Positions 1-10,900 of a stretch of 64,000 bases of DNA are shown here, in pieces. Source of the DNA: Gigaspora margarita (Eukaryota > Glomeromycota > Glomeromycetes > Diversisporales > Gigasporaceae); assembly GCA_009809945.1 (NCBI GenBank), contig WTPW01000761.1:213954-277953 (forward strand), read 5' to 3'. Under the pieces are notes generated by a model, which did no database searches, was not told the DNA's origin, and was given only the letters and a program-made list of their open reading frames with translations. Each line of letters begins with the position of its first letter. The stretch's first letter is position 1. The position numbers and the translations under genes were made by a program.

Positions 1-208
1 GATTTTTAGTAATAATTTTAAATGATTTTGATTAGTTGATAGTTTGTTATATGGCCAACTCTGAATACTCTAAAAGTCAATTTATATTTTCCAGGAGGTG
101 TATATAATTATGTAACAAGTAATAGTTAGAGTTGGGGCACAGGTAAAAAAATTGGCATGCTTCAATAGGCATGCCTTGGCTTGAGGCATGACCTCATATA
201 GTCATTTC

Positions 209-380
209 ACAATTACAATTTTTAAAGTAATTAATATAAATCTTGCATATTTATACTTTCTTGCATATTTATATATAAATATGCATAATTGTATATAATT
301 ATACAAGAGGTGCATAAAATATGCAAATGAGTTATAAAATATACAAAATTTATATTGATTACTTTAAAAATTGTAATTGT
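209..380. repeat. Foldback (MITE-like) inverted repeat
   Basis: About 45 bp starting ACAATTACAATTTTTAAAG recurs as the reverse complement ending at 380, with few mismatches. The short A/T-rich centre contains repeats of TTGCATATTTAT. It looks like a small non-autonomous inverted-repeat element. No target duplication was identified. Confidence 0.55.
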
Positions 381-1370
381 TAATTGATTGATTCTAAATA
401 CTTTAAAAAAGTCAATTGATAATCTTCAGAAGAAGCATATGATTATATAATAAGTAATAGTGCCCTAACTGTTACAATCTTTATATATTCTAACTTTATA
501 TAGTAATAAATAATCATAACTCAATTTTAGCACAAATAAAATACTTAGAAGAGATTAATTAATTAATCCAAATTATTCAATAAATATATAATTGTCTTAA
601 ATACTATACTAAATTGTTTGTTACTACTGGTTATTATAAGAAAAAGATATAAAATTTTATTATTATATTATATAAAAAAAACTTATAAATATATTAAACA
701 TTTTAAAATTATATCAAAATATCTCAAAAATACTTTTAGTGCATAAGCAGATATATGATATAATACTTCATTAAATTCTTTACTAAATAATAAATCAACA
801 AATTCATAGAATTTGAATAAAAAAATTTGCCGAATTTGGCTTAGTGGCTGCTAATATATTTTCATTTGAAAAAAATTTTAACATAGCATCTGTTTTGATA
901 GACATTTTGGATTTTTTAAAAAAATTTGAGTGAAGATAACTCTGTAACTATAGTGATTACCATATTATTATGAACACTTTTAGAAATTTATATTGAGCTA
1001 AATAAACAAAATATAAAGCCAAAAATTGCATAAAATATTATTTTTAAATCTATAGCTTTTAAATAAAAAAATGTTTGCTAAATTCATGTAGTAGTTTTTA
1101 AGATAATTAAGATTACACAGATTTGTATAAGTACGAAACTAGTAATTTTTAAAAAAATTAGTTGGTATAATTGCTATATATATAAAAATTTTTTTTATTA
1201 AGTAAACTAAATATAATTATTATGTAAAATTTGTTCAGCATAATAAATTACATATAATTCTAAATTTTTAAAAACTTTTAAAAAATTTTAAACTAAATAT
1301 TATTATTAAAATAAAACTAGAAAAACGGTGCCAATTCTTAGGTCTTACAATTTATATAGAATTAAATTTA
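381..1370. other. AT-rich DNA without a gene
   Basis: About 1 kb of very AT-rich sequence with short homopolymer runs and no reading frame of note on either strand. Nothing recognisable was found. Confidence 0.6.
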
Positions 1371-1374
1371 AAAT

Positions 1375-2300
1375 ACTGTAACATGTCAGGTAAACGTTGA
1401 TCGATTACTGAAAGAAGCTTACGACCGATCATACTTTTTTCATTAAATAAAATGATTTTAACATTCTTTAATGATTGTTGGAGCTTTTTTAAAGGCTCAG
1501 AATTTAGTTCTTTATTATTTAAATTTTAGGTATTTGAAGTGCACTATGAATTGCACGCCCATTTATATTAAAAGTTGCAGCAGCATCAGTCGGTGCAAGA
1601 ACTAATATCAGTGGTTATTAATTCCATATTCTTGTGTTATTGCAAATATGCTATTGGAAATAGCTTTAATAACATACGATTTGCGCACCCATAACAATAG
1701 CATGTAAAGGTTCTATTTGATAGCCTTTAAGAACCATAGAATACTGTAGTAAATAATTACATAGTCATAAATCTGTGTTTGTTTCATTTAATGTAATAGG
1801 GTCGATATGGGTTTCATCATCATGAAAAATTTCACCAATCTGACCACTTTTAGCATGCTCTAAAAATGTTTCAGCGTCACTAAGTTTTGGAAATATTTCG
1901 AGTGATCCAGAACATATATGTTCAATATCAATAGATCACTNTCCAAGGTCAAATAAATNATTTGTTAAAACTTGTGCACTCTTTTCAGCTATTCGCATCC
2001 ATGGTTCTTGAGATTCGATATTAGTTTCTTCAGTTCTTCTTATTCATCGTCATCCTCTTCTTGGTCTTCAGTATCCACTGGTTGACCAAGAAGATCATTA
2101 CCGTCTGCTTCAATCTTAGTAATATTTTGTTGATATATTTCCGCCCATTGTATTTCATTATCATCCTGATAAAAGTTTGTTAAATTTCGGTGAGGAAATG
2201 AAGAAGCACTTTAAATCTACAATAATCTTTCCAATTGGGCCCAAAACGAAGAGATGATGGCTGAGGCCAAATTCGAACATTCTTTTTTACGTGGACTCCG
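1375..2300 (-). pseudogene. Pif1-like helicase relic (Helitron type)
   Basis: Read on the minus strand, several blocks in different frames resemble the Pif1-like SF1B helicases that abound in Glomeromycotina and form part of Helitron RepHel proteins. From 2300 downward there is a stretch like RNLTNFYQDDNEIQWAEIYQ with NDLLGQPVDTEDQEEDD. Next come EPWMRIAEKSAQVL near 2000, LAPTDAAATFNINGRAIHS near 1545-1605 (the usual LAPTG-AA-NI-G-TIHS region), and MIGRKLLSVIDQRL near 1385-1440 (motif II region, normally DEMSMIG but here NEKSMIG). The segment before LAPTD that should hold the Walker A loop is not readable. Many stops and frame changes, plus two Ns, show that it is dead. I saw no Helitron termini, so it may be a fragment. 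Confidence 0.7.
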
Positions 2301-2646
2301 TACTATGTGCTAAAAGTATGTAAATTGATTTATTAATTAGAGCGAAAACTGACTAAATTATTTTTTTTTTGACTTTTACTTACTCTTAAATTACATTATT
2401 TACGTCATTTCCCATAAACTTGCGTATATTTCCCTTATGTTACTATATAATTTTTAATGAATCACTCAATTAATCATCCCATCCGTCATTACTTATTACA
2501 CCATATTGATCGCCCACATATCTCCAGAGACATTATTACTACAATTTCGACTCTCACTGTTACTTCCACTTTCATAGGCCAATATTTCGTTTCTTCATTT
2601 TAACGAATTTTCTGAATTTTCTTCACCTCGTCCAAATAGTTAATTT
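2301..2646. other. Intergenic, no gene seen
   Basis: AT-rich sequence between the helicase relic and a MITE. The first bases may be the decayed upstream part of the helicase. Nothing else was recognised. Confidence 0.5.
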
Positions 2647-2900
2647 GGGCTAGGTGCTGCGAAAAGGGACCAAATTGACAAAACAAAAGATCTTCGGAAA
2701 ATCAAATTTTGTATTGTAAATCTTATAATAACTTATAAGAAAATGCAAACTTTAAAGGGCTACACTGCAAAATTTTATTAATACAACAACTTATGTGTTT
2801 TAAGTAAAAAATGATTCTAATTTCATTCTAAATTGATTTATTTAAAGAAATTACTTTTGAAAAAATTGTCAATTTGGTCCCTTTTCCCAGCACCTAGCCC
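2647..2900. mobile_element. 254-bp MITE with ~34-bp terminal inverted repeats
   Basis: The left end GGGCTAGGTGCTGCGAAAAG continues to 2680, and the right end (2866-2900) is its reverse complement with one visible mismatch. The flanks read ATTT on both sides, a possible 4-bp target duplication. The interior is non-coding. The superfamily is unassigned. Confidence 0.7.
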
Positions 2901-3501
2901 ATTTTATCTAACGTGCTTGTGATCAAAAATACATATTTATTTGATTCATGCGTTTGTATAAAAATTCTTTTTTACCCCATGTATTTAAAAGTCAGCTGCA
3001 AACCTTTTTATTTAATTTTATTTAATGCTCTTATCATTGTGTTTGCTAAAAAATTTCCTTTGTTATTTTTATTACAATGATTTTAAAGTCAGCAGCTACA
3101 TTTTAAATTAATGTTTTAGTATCCAAAATTGAACCTAATTTTAGGTTTAATTTTCGGACTCCGAACCTAAATCAGGACCAGCTGAACCGGGAGCCGGACA
3201 TTTCTAAAAATTCGTAGAGTATGGCTTTAAGGCTTCCACTTCGTTTCTCTCAGCTCCAGCCAATTATTTTTACAATACTTTAGTTTAAACGTATTGCTCG
3301 ATTTATTTGACTGTTGATTTAAATAATGCTTTAAAAAAATATAATAATTTTGTGAAAGCTTAGTTTTTTGATGCAAAGTTGTAGAAGTTCTAATTTTGTA
3401 ATTCAATAGCTTTGCGTGTACAGTAATCGCGGCAAAGATCTGAAAAACATTGTGCGGCAAATTTTTTCATGATTAAACAATCTTCCTTATATATACGAAT
3501 A

Positions 3502-3665
3502 CAGTCTATCAACCCGTTAATATCAATCTAAGCCATAAAATGAATTTTTATATATTAAAATTATATTAAATTCCCTCATATATATCGTTATGTTCCATCA
3601 TTAATATTACTATCAAATGAATATAAAAACGATCAAAATAGGTTGATATAAATTAGGGACGACTG
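3502..3665. mobile_element. pogo/Tigger-type MITE, 164 bp
   Basis: It starts CAGTC and ends GACTG with TA on both sides (3500-3501 and 3666-3667). The inner part of the inverted repeat shares ATATCAA. Size, CAGT termini and TA duplication fit non-autonomous Tc1/mariner-pogo elements. The interior has no coding sequence. Confidence 0.5.
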
Positions 3666-3940
3666 TACTATAAATGATTTCAATTTGAAAACGGATTTGT
3701 CGTTCACAAAATATCATTGTTACATTATTGTTTGATCATATTTGAGAATGGATAATACATTTTCGATCATCTTGGGTATCAACAAATTTTACAGTCTGTG
3801 CCATTCGTTCATGTATAAAAGTCATTTAAGCCATTCTCAAATTATAAAAAGTAAAATATCTACAATCAAGATAACGCCAATTACATTCCAAAAAAGGTTT
3901 ATAATTAGTTCTATCTAAAAAGGTTTTATGTTCATAATTA

Positions 3941-4155
3941 AAAAGGTAACAAAGTGATGGCAGAAAAAATTCGCGATCAGGTGAATTCTGATCGTTCAAC
4001 TTCATAATGCTGCCAGAATTTAATATCGGTATGCAATCTTTATACAAATTTACGCAATTAAATATATTACTGCTTTATTGATGTTAAGTTTATTGATCGT
4101 TGATTGAATCACAATCACCTGATCACGAATGTTTCCTGCCATTCTTTTGTTACCT
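3941..4155. repeat. Imperfect inverted repeat
   Basis: A block reading AAGGTAACAAA, ATGGCAG, then GATCAGGTGA around 3941-3990 returns in reverse complement at about 4105-4155, giving a ~50-bp stem. A 73-codon frame on the minus strand overlaps this stem and is not treated as a gene. Confidence 0.5.
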
Positions 4156-4295
4156 TAATTTAAACATGCGATTATACTGTTAACTAAAAACAATCAAGAC
4201 TTAATCTTAATATTAATTGATTACCCTATTTCTTTTTAAACAACACAAATCAGTGAAAAATGAAGAATATCTCTAATATTATAACGCTTTATTCG

Positions 4296-4386
4296 TATAT
4301 GAGTGATGCCAAGAGAAAACGGGACCTCGATCATATAAATTTCATATGCTTAGAGTCCCATTTCCCTTAGCATCACTCATATATGA
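4296..4386. repeat. Hairpin with ~28-bp arms
   Basis: ATATGAGTGATGCCAAG on the left pairs with CTTAGCATCACTCATAT on the right, and the stem continues inwards with a few mismatches around a ~35-bp loop. It lies about 0.4 kb upstream of the signal-peptide gene. Two imperfect direct copies of a block containing GGATTTGCCAACAT follow at about 4400-4530. Confidence 0.6.
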
Positions 4387-4696
4387 AAAATGTTTCATAA
4401 CAAAGAAAATAAATACTTTATGGAGGATTTGCCAACATACAAGCATATGATAAATAGATCGATATGAGTGATTACGAGAAAATTTATTCGTAATAAAAGA
4501 AAATACGATATGGATGATTTGCCAACATTCAAAACGTGTAAAAGAATAGATTCACATGAAAAAGTTTAATATGTTATAGTTCTTTTGTAACCAAGAAAAA
4601 TATGCTAAAGTTCTTTAGTTTCATATTGAATAAAGGATTTTTTAAAGGATTGCTATGATTTTTTCTTTAAATAATTATTTTTAGTTGTTTTCAATT

Positions 4697-4708
4697 TATT
4701 ATAAATAC
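4697..4708 (+). promoter_or_regulatory. TATA-like box of the micro-exon gene
   Basis: TATTATAAATAC lies about 100 bp upstream of the ATG at 4807. The region between is A-rich with no upstream ATG in a strong context except ACATGTTTG near 4723. Its role is inferred from position only. Confidence 0.4.
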
Positions 4709-4806
4709 ACGCACAATTTTACATGTTTGAAAGAAAAAAACTCAGAAACAAAAAGCAAAAGTTAAACAAAAAGTAAAAATTAACAAATATTAACAGAAAA
4801 ACCAAA

Positions 4807-5750
4807 ATGAAGTTCAATCTCTATCTGTTCTTATTTACTGTCTTTGCTGCTGCTACTGCTATGGCACATCCATTAGACAATAATATGGAACCAGAAAAAC
4901 GTCAAACGTAAGTACTTTACTTTATTCTATTTCCAATATAATATCCTTTAAACCAATTTTAATGCTGATTTTTCATTTATATACCTATATTTTTTTTATT
5001 ACCCAATACAATAAACTTTTAAAACAATTTTAATACCAATTTTTTTTATATGCTTATTTAATTAAAATGATAAATAGCGGGTAAGTATTTTATTTTGTTA
5101 TCAAATATAGTTATTTTTTGAATCAATTTTAATGCTAATTTATTAAAAATAATTAGAACAGAGTAAGTATTTTATTCTGTTATCCAATATAATTATTTTT
5201 AATCAATTTTAGTGCTATTCTTTCATTTATATTTTTATTTGTCAAAAAATAATCAATAGAATGTAAGTAATTTTTAGATATCAAAATAATTGTCTTCTGA
5301 AATAATTTTTAATACTTTTATTTATATACTTATTTATCTAAATAATGAATAGTGTGTAAGTAATTATTCTTTATCTAATATAAATTTTTTTTTGAAAGGA
5401 TTTAATACCAATCTTCATTGATTTAATTATTGAAACAATCAATAGTTGGTATGTATAGTATTTATTTTGTTATTCATTATCATTATTATTTAGAAAATTA
5501 TTAATTTAATCCTTGGTTTATCTAATTCTTTATCAAAATAATAAATAGCCCATTGTAAGTAATTTTTATTATCCTATAAAATTATCTTCAAAAAACAATT
5601 TCAATACTAATCATTCATTTATATAATTATTATCTAAATAATAAATAGCTGTTAAGTACTTTATTCTATTTTCCAATATCATTAATATTTAAAAAATAAT
5701 GCTGAATTTTTTTTAATTAAAATAGTGGTTCTATTGAAGATGGCTCTTAA
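4807..5750 (+). CDS. Small secreted protein gene with a micro-exon array
   Basis: Exon 1 (4807-4907) encodes a clear signal peptide: MKFN, then a hydrophobic core LYLFLFTVFAAATAMA, with likely cleavage before HPLDNN. A dibasic KR at residues 31-32 is a possible Kex2 site. Exon 1 ends in phase 2 at GTAAGT. A tandem array of ~75-100-bp intron units follows. At each unit junction a TAG acceptor and a GTAAGT or GTATGT donor are only 3 or 6 nt apart: CGG 5078-5080, AACAGA 5157-5162, AAT 5260-5262, TGT 5353-5355, TTG 5446-5448, CCCATT 5549-5554. The last exon, 5726-5750, ends in TAA. All lengths are multiples of three, so any set of micro-exons keeps frame; including all six gives 49 residues. One further junction (CT, 5649-5650, with GTTAAGT) looks degraded. 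The product is probably exported; its function is unknown. Splicing is inferred, so a single repeat-filled intron remains possible. Confidence 0.6.
4908..5725 (+). repeat. Tandem array of intron units inside the gene
   Basis: Eight or nine degenerate copies of a 75-100-bp unit. Each begins GTAAGT followed by TATTTTATTCTGTTATCC-like sequence, then AATTTTAATGCTAATTTTTC, then a T-rich tract and AATAATAAATAG. The unit thus starts with a splice donor and ends with an acceptor. The first interval (4908-5077) is double length and seems to have lost one junction near 5000. Confidence 0.75.
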
Positions 5751-6660
5751 AATTAAGAAATCCAAGAGTATAAATTGCTTTTAATTATAATATCAATTAT
5801 TTATTTATTTGAAGTATCTAGCTCTAGTTCTAAATGTGACATCAATTCAATGTTTCAAACTAAATTTGTCCTATACATTAATTATTATTTGACCTATTGA
5901 CTTTTTATATTTATCAGATCTATTATTTATTGTTAGCAATATTTAATTTTTCAAATTTGATTTTATGTTCTCAATTTATATTTTTTTAAAATTTTTTAAT
6001 GTTCTTAAAAATTTTATAGCATTTTTTGCATTAGAAAATTAACTTGTTTGATGTCAAAATATTTATTTATTATTTATTTTAATAATAATAATACTTAATA
6101 AAGAAATTAATATTGTACTCTTAATAATGATTAGTTTTTATTTGTAATTAAATTGCAAAAAGCATAAATCTAATTTAGTAACAGGTTTATTATTAAATTC
6201 ATTACATTAAAATTTAATTGAATGCATATAAGATATAAAATTATTATAATTTTTTATACTTTTACAGTAAGTTTCTGTAAATTAATTTTGTGTAATTTTT
6301 AATTTATACACAATAATTAACTATTTCTGTAAGCAAATTAAATATTTAAATTGCTTGATATATTAATACTGGCTAAACTTTTGCAAAGCTAGTAACATAA
6401 TAAAATTTCATTAATTAGATTTACAAAATTTATATAAAATTACATACATTAATAAGAAAACAATGTAAATTTACTACAAAATTTATTTCTGATTTTGTAA
6501 TATTTTAATGAATTATATAATGAAATCATGCTTATAAAAATTATATGTACACATAATCTAAAATAAATTTGGGCAGGACTTTTATCAAGTTTATAATAAT
6601 ACCTGAAATGCATGAAATAACTATATCTATCTATTTTCTATCTATTTAATTAAAATGCAA
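5751..6660. other. AT-rich 3' flank without a gene
   Basis: Very AT-rich sequence following the micro-exon gene. The first ~100 bp may be its 3' untranslated region. No further reading frame, repeat or RNA gene was recognised. Confidence 0.55.
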
Positions 6661-6663
6661 ACA

Positions 6664-6785
6664 TTATCTGAGGGCTAATGGTAAAGTGGTTGACCTCTCA
6701 GGTCATCAGTTGCAAGTTACTAATTTGAGTCATACAGGGACAAAAACTGTACCAGGATTACAAATAAAGATCAACCATGTTAGGT
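6664..6785 (+). repeat. tRNA-derived SINE-like fragment
   Basis: The segment beginning GGGCTAATGGTAAAGTGGTT resembles a tRNA D-arm/A-box. About 45 bp on, ACTAATTTGAGTC is a decayed T-arm/B-box. The tail resembles, in inverted form, the tail of the fragment near 9.7 kb (both have a block like GGATTACA). No intact tRNA cloverleaf can be drawn. Confidence 0.35.
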
Positions 6786-9655
6786 GACACACTTTATCAA
6801 GTATATCAAATTTAAGAATCCCAAATCAAACACTAATTGTAAAATTCTGGTAGTTAAGAAAACACTACCTGCAAAATTCTGGATGTCAAAACATTATTGT
6901 CTGAATTTATACCATTACTTAAATTCTGGTTATAAAATATCTAGAAATTGTTATGTATATAAAAATCAATTAACTTGATAATTTATATAACATATGGGGC
7001 CTGATTTAGAAGACCCAATAGTAAAATAAGATGCTCAATAAAACAGTTATTATGTGATGTTCCTAGGTATAACATAATGGGCTTTGATTTTGATTGGCCA
7101 ATTTTTGTAGATCAACCCATGATATATTAATAATTTTATTAGTTAATTGAAATTAATCAAAATTAATCAAAGTTATAAATTGCCATAAAGAAAAAAAACT
7201 GATATGTATAAAAATAACTATCTATAATAAAATTATTACTAGCAGTATTCTTTATAATAAAATCTCAATAATTTTAATCTTAAACTATAATCTTAATACA
7301 GACAAAATTATAACAAACCAAAATTTATTAAAATAATCCTAACAAATTACAACCAAAACGGGTAAACAACCCAAAAATAAAAAGTACAAGAAATAAATGT
7401 TTAATTGGTAAATCACAGTTAAAGGAACAAAAAATAATAAATCTTATAATAACTAAAATTAGAAATTCATATGTTTTTTCTATAGTGTAGTAATCTGGCT
7501 TGCTTATATATAAAAGTATTTTTTATTAAGTAACCCTTTTATATTGCTTAATTAAAAGTTGTAAAGCTAATTTTTGTGATTCTAATAGTAGTAAATTCAC
7601 CAAAATTAGCTTAATTGATTATAAGATTTAAGTATTTTTCAATCAGTACTATAGAGTTTTTTCTTAAGAGTTAAAGCATGGGATTCTACTTACTATATAA
7701 AATAACTAGTCACATGCCTGCTAATTTTTACTATGAAATTTGTTCCCTTTAACTGCAGACGATATGAATCTTATTCTAGAACGCTAATAGCTAAAAAAAT
7801 AATAATAATCAAACCCAACTTTTAGTACTACTCCAATATCAAACTATAATTTAATTTAATAATTGTTATACAGTTACTATACATGAGGATGAAATTATTT
7901 TTGGTTCTAAACCCCAAAATTAAAATTTGAAGACAAAATTTTTTTTTGACCTATTTTACTTAAAAGACAAAATTATTTGATACTTTTTTTAAATAGACAA
8001 AATTATAAGGAACATATCTATATAAATTTTATTTGCTCTTCCTTATAAAAATTTTAATTTCCTCTAATGAAGACTAAATAGGCCTTTTTCAAAAATCAAT
8101 TTTGGTGGTATCACTAGCAGTTACAGTACCACTACTTTGCCTTAACTCTTTTCACAAAATCTATAAATCTTATAACTCTCAACATTATATTCTTAGCCTA
8201 TATCAGTGTTATAAATTCAAAAAATTTTTATTGGCACAAATGCAAAAAAAAATGCACAAAAAAAAATTTTATATGCGTGCTATATATATGGAAAGCCCTG
8301 ATATACGCGCAAATTTAAATCTATGTGCATGGATCCAATTTATATCACTGGCCTATATTATTGTCAGATTTTATATTAGCTATGATTTTAAAAATAGGTT
8401 TTTATAAAATATGTAAAAGATAGCTTAAATTGCCAAGTTTAATTAATTTATTGAATCTATAAAGTAAACTTGAATATTCAAAATATCTCTTATCTAACTT
8501 CTGAATTACTTTGTAGATTACCAAATTACTTTGACAGTTTATAGACTAGAAGGCACTCTTTTGCTTGTTTTTGTATTGAGTTTGGCCAATTTATCTCTAT
8601 GGCAGCCAAACCATTTTGTAACCACAATATGTGGAACATATTGTATAACATATTGTATCAATCATCCAAACAGGTAATGCCCACTATGTTCCCAGGTATT
8701 GTTATCTTGAGTTTAAAAATAATAGCAAACATCTGTATATTTATTATGCCAATAAACAAAATAAAACTTAGATTAATATTATATATATATAGTATGTAAT
8801 TAAATCTATAAATATATGCCTACTTGGCATCTTAGACATATAACATCTGGGAATTTTTAAAAAAATCTATGAATACATTCACAAATTGGATAGGTTCATT
8901 ATAGTAACACTTAAATTGTACCAGATACAAAGTTTTACATGAGTAAAATAAAGAGGATAGTTTATAGTTATTTTTAATTTGTGCATCTGTGATCCCTTGT
9001 ATTTGATTAGTTAGCATGATTGTAGAGCTTTTCTTTTCAGTTTTCACAGGTACTTTCAGTTTGTTCTATGGACCACATACTTATATTCAGAGTAGTCAAT
9101 CTCAAACCATTGAATTTAGTTATGGTCTGATGCAGAAAAATTTGTACCTCAAAAAATTTCATAAACTTGACTCTAAGTAAAATTTTTTATATTTCTGATT
9201 AATTATTAAAAATTTTTTAATATCAAATAAAAAAGGTTTAATCTAACTTATTATATAATTTTTATTGGTTTTACATTGTTTTATTTTAATAATTAAATAT
9301 ATACAATTCAATGTATTTGAAAAAAAGAAACTTTTTTTTGAAAAAGATATTTTAATGATTTTGCAACTATTACACAGTTGTATGAGCTTATACTAAGCAA
9401 GTGCATTGATGTATATATGATAAAGATATGGTTAAAATTTGAGCAAACTTAAATTACTAGTAGTGGTGAAATTAAGCTTTAAAGCTTGACCATTTGATTT
9501 TTTTATTACCAGTCTGTCCCTCTTTGAATGATCTGAATCCTGCTATACTGGTTCGAGATTTCAATACACACAGCATTCTTATTAGGGTATTCTTTATTTA
9601 AAGCTTTTTATAAACACATATATATAAATTACTATAGTAAATTATATAGTAAATA
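6786..9655. other. AT-rich intergenic stretch
   Basis: About 2.9 kb with short open frames (6784-6978, 8102-8407, 8599-8799 on +) that have AT-biased composition and no family resemblance. I do not call them genes. The only structured part is 7540-7690, listed separately. Confidence 0.5.
7540..7690. repeat. Solo copy of a foldback-element core
   Basis: AAAGTTGTAAAGCTAATTTT, then GATTCTAATAGTAGTAAATT and CACCAAAATTAGC, closely match the arms of the foldback elements at 10901-11828 and 31299-31681. No inverted partner is seen nearby, so it is a half element or solo arm. Confidence 0.55.
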
Positions 9656-9659
9656 TTTT

Positions 9660-9810
9660 TAAAAAAAGTTACTATTTATCACCCTCCAAGCAGCAGGTAT
9701 AGGGTTCAAATCCCACTAGTGATGCTTTGAAAAATAGACCTGTGGTACAGTAACTGTTGTCTCATCGATCAGTCAGATATATTACCTGTAATCCTTGGTC
9801 TGCCATTTAT
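9660..9810 (+). repeat. SINE-like fragment with B-box
   Basis: AGGGTTCAAATCCCAC near 9700 is a near-perfect tRNA T-arm/B-box, but no matching A-box or acceptor stem is seen. A second B-box-like string, GGTTCGAGATT, lies at about 9550. The tail shares a GTAATCCTTGGTCTGCC block. Probably a decayed tRNA-derived retroposon. Confidence 0.35.
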
Positions 9811-9832
9811 ATGGAAGCTTTCAGACATATTT

Positions 9833-10015
9833 GTGTATCATTACACAGACAAATCCAAGGGAATGGAGAAATATAAACCTGTTTGGCAAGTTCCAAGTAA
9901 GAAAGTAGCAAAGATCTTTGATAGTGCTACCAAAACCAGGAAATTGGAAACCAGAGCCAGAATAAAAGACAGAAAAAGACCCTCAGGGATGAGGGTCCAC
10001 CAACCTCGCCACTAA
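9833..10015 (+). other. Short open frame of higher GC, unrecognised
   Basis: A 60-codon frame, lysine/arginine-rich (VPSKKVAKIFDSATKTRKLE in the middle), less AT-rich than its surroundings. It directly follows the SINE-like fragment. The near-palindrome GACCCTCAGGGATGAGGGTC lies close to its end. I see no known domain. It may be part of a repeat rather than a gene. Confidence 0.2.
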
Positions 10016-10559
10016 GTTAGAAAATTGTGCAAATTTTAATCATTATCAAAAAGAAATTATATAAAGTCCTAAAAATAAACAAACCTTTAAGCCATCTATT
10101 TTAACTAAATTTTTTAAAGGGTTGCTTAAATTCAATATCTTTAAATACTTAATTCTATTGGTCTATCTTAATAAAATTTATTCTAAATTTAACAATTTTA
10201 GAGGAGTTGCTTATTTTATTTTTCTAATATTTTGATTTCAAAATATAGAGTGTAGCTTATTTTTAGGAGTTGCTTATATTCACAATATTATAGTATATAA
10301 TTTAATTTTAAAATTATAAAATTTATAAATAATAATAGTTAATACCTATTGGGTAATAGATTTTAAAATTTTTAATTTAACTAGTTACTTTATTATATAA
10401 AGTATGAGAATTTATTGTTGGATAATAACATACATAGTTGATATTTTTTGTTTAGCACTTTTAAAAATTAAAACAATATTTAATATAATATTTGTGATAT
10501 AGTGAATAATTAAATAAAGAATTAGTAAATTTGTAACCGTGGTTACTGTAACCGCATTT

Positions 10560-10750
10560 TATATAATTATTAATAACTCAAAATTTTACTAGGGTAACCC
10601 CTGTTGTATTACTAACAAAAAATGCTCCTCTCACGATTTTGTAGTAATCTTGACTTTAACCCTAACTCTAACTCCAACCAATCACAATTCTAACCCTAAC
10701 TCTAACTTTAATTTTAATAGTATACTAACCCTAACCCTAACTATATTATA
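10560..10750. repeat. Dispersed repeat with interstitial telomere-like CCCTAA
   Basis: CTCAAAATTTTACTAGGGTA, then CTGTTGTATT and ATGCTCCTCTC, recur at 42630-42760. Both copies run into degenerate CCCTAA/CTCTAA units, here about 10655-10745 with one run of CTAACCCTAACCCTAACT. It is internal, so it does not mark a chromosome end. Confidence 0.55.
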
Positions 10751-10900
10751 TTTGGCCTTAGTTATGGACCCTGGTTACTGTAACCTATGGTTACAAATAG
10801 ATTAATTCTTAAATAAAAATAAAATAATAGTAAAATGTTAATAGTAGAACTAGACAATTCAATATAAGTAATAATTCATTTACTAGTTAGAACCCATTTA

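Noticed and set aside
3826..4047. 73-codon minus-strand frame with CNWRYLDC
   Set aside because: Overlaps an inverted-repeat stem and lacks a signal peptide or neighbours; mentioned only for its likeness to 26490-26729.
8102..8407. 101-codon plus-strand frame
   Set aside because: AT-driven amino acid composition (Lys, Tyr, Ile, Phe), no domain, no start context; treated as chance.
9700..9716. A tRNA gene at GGTTCAAATCC
   Set aside because: The T-arm is good, but no acceptor stem, D-arm or anticodon stem can be formed around it.
10655..10745. CCCTAA strings as a chromosome end
   Set aside because: The units are degenerate, short, internal and part of a dispersed repeat family (also near 37.0, 41.7 and 42.7 kb).
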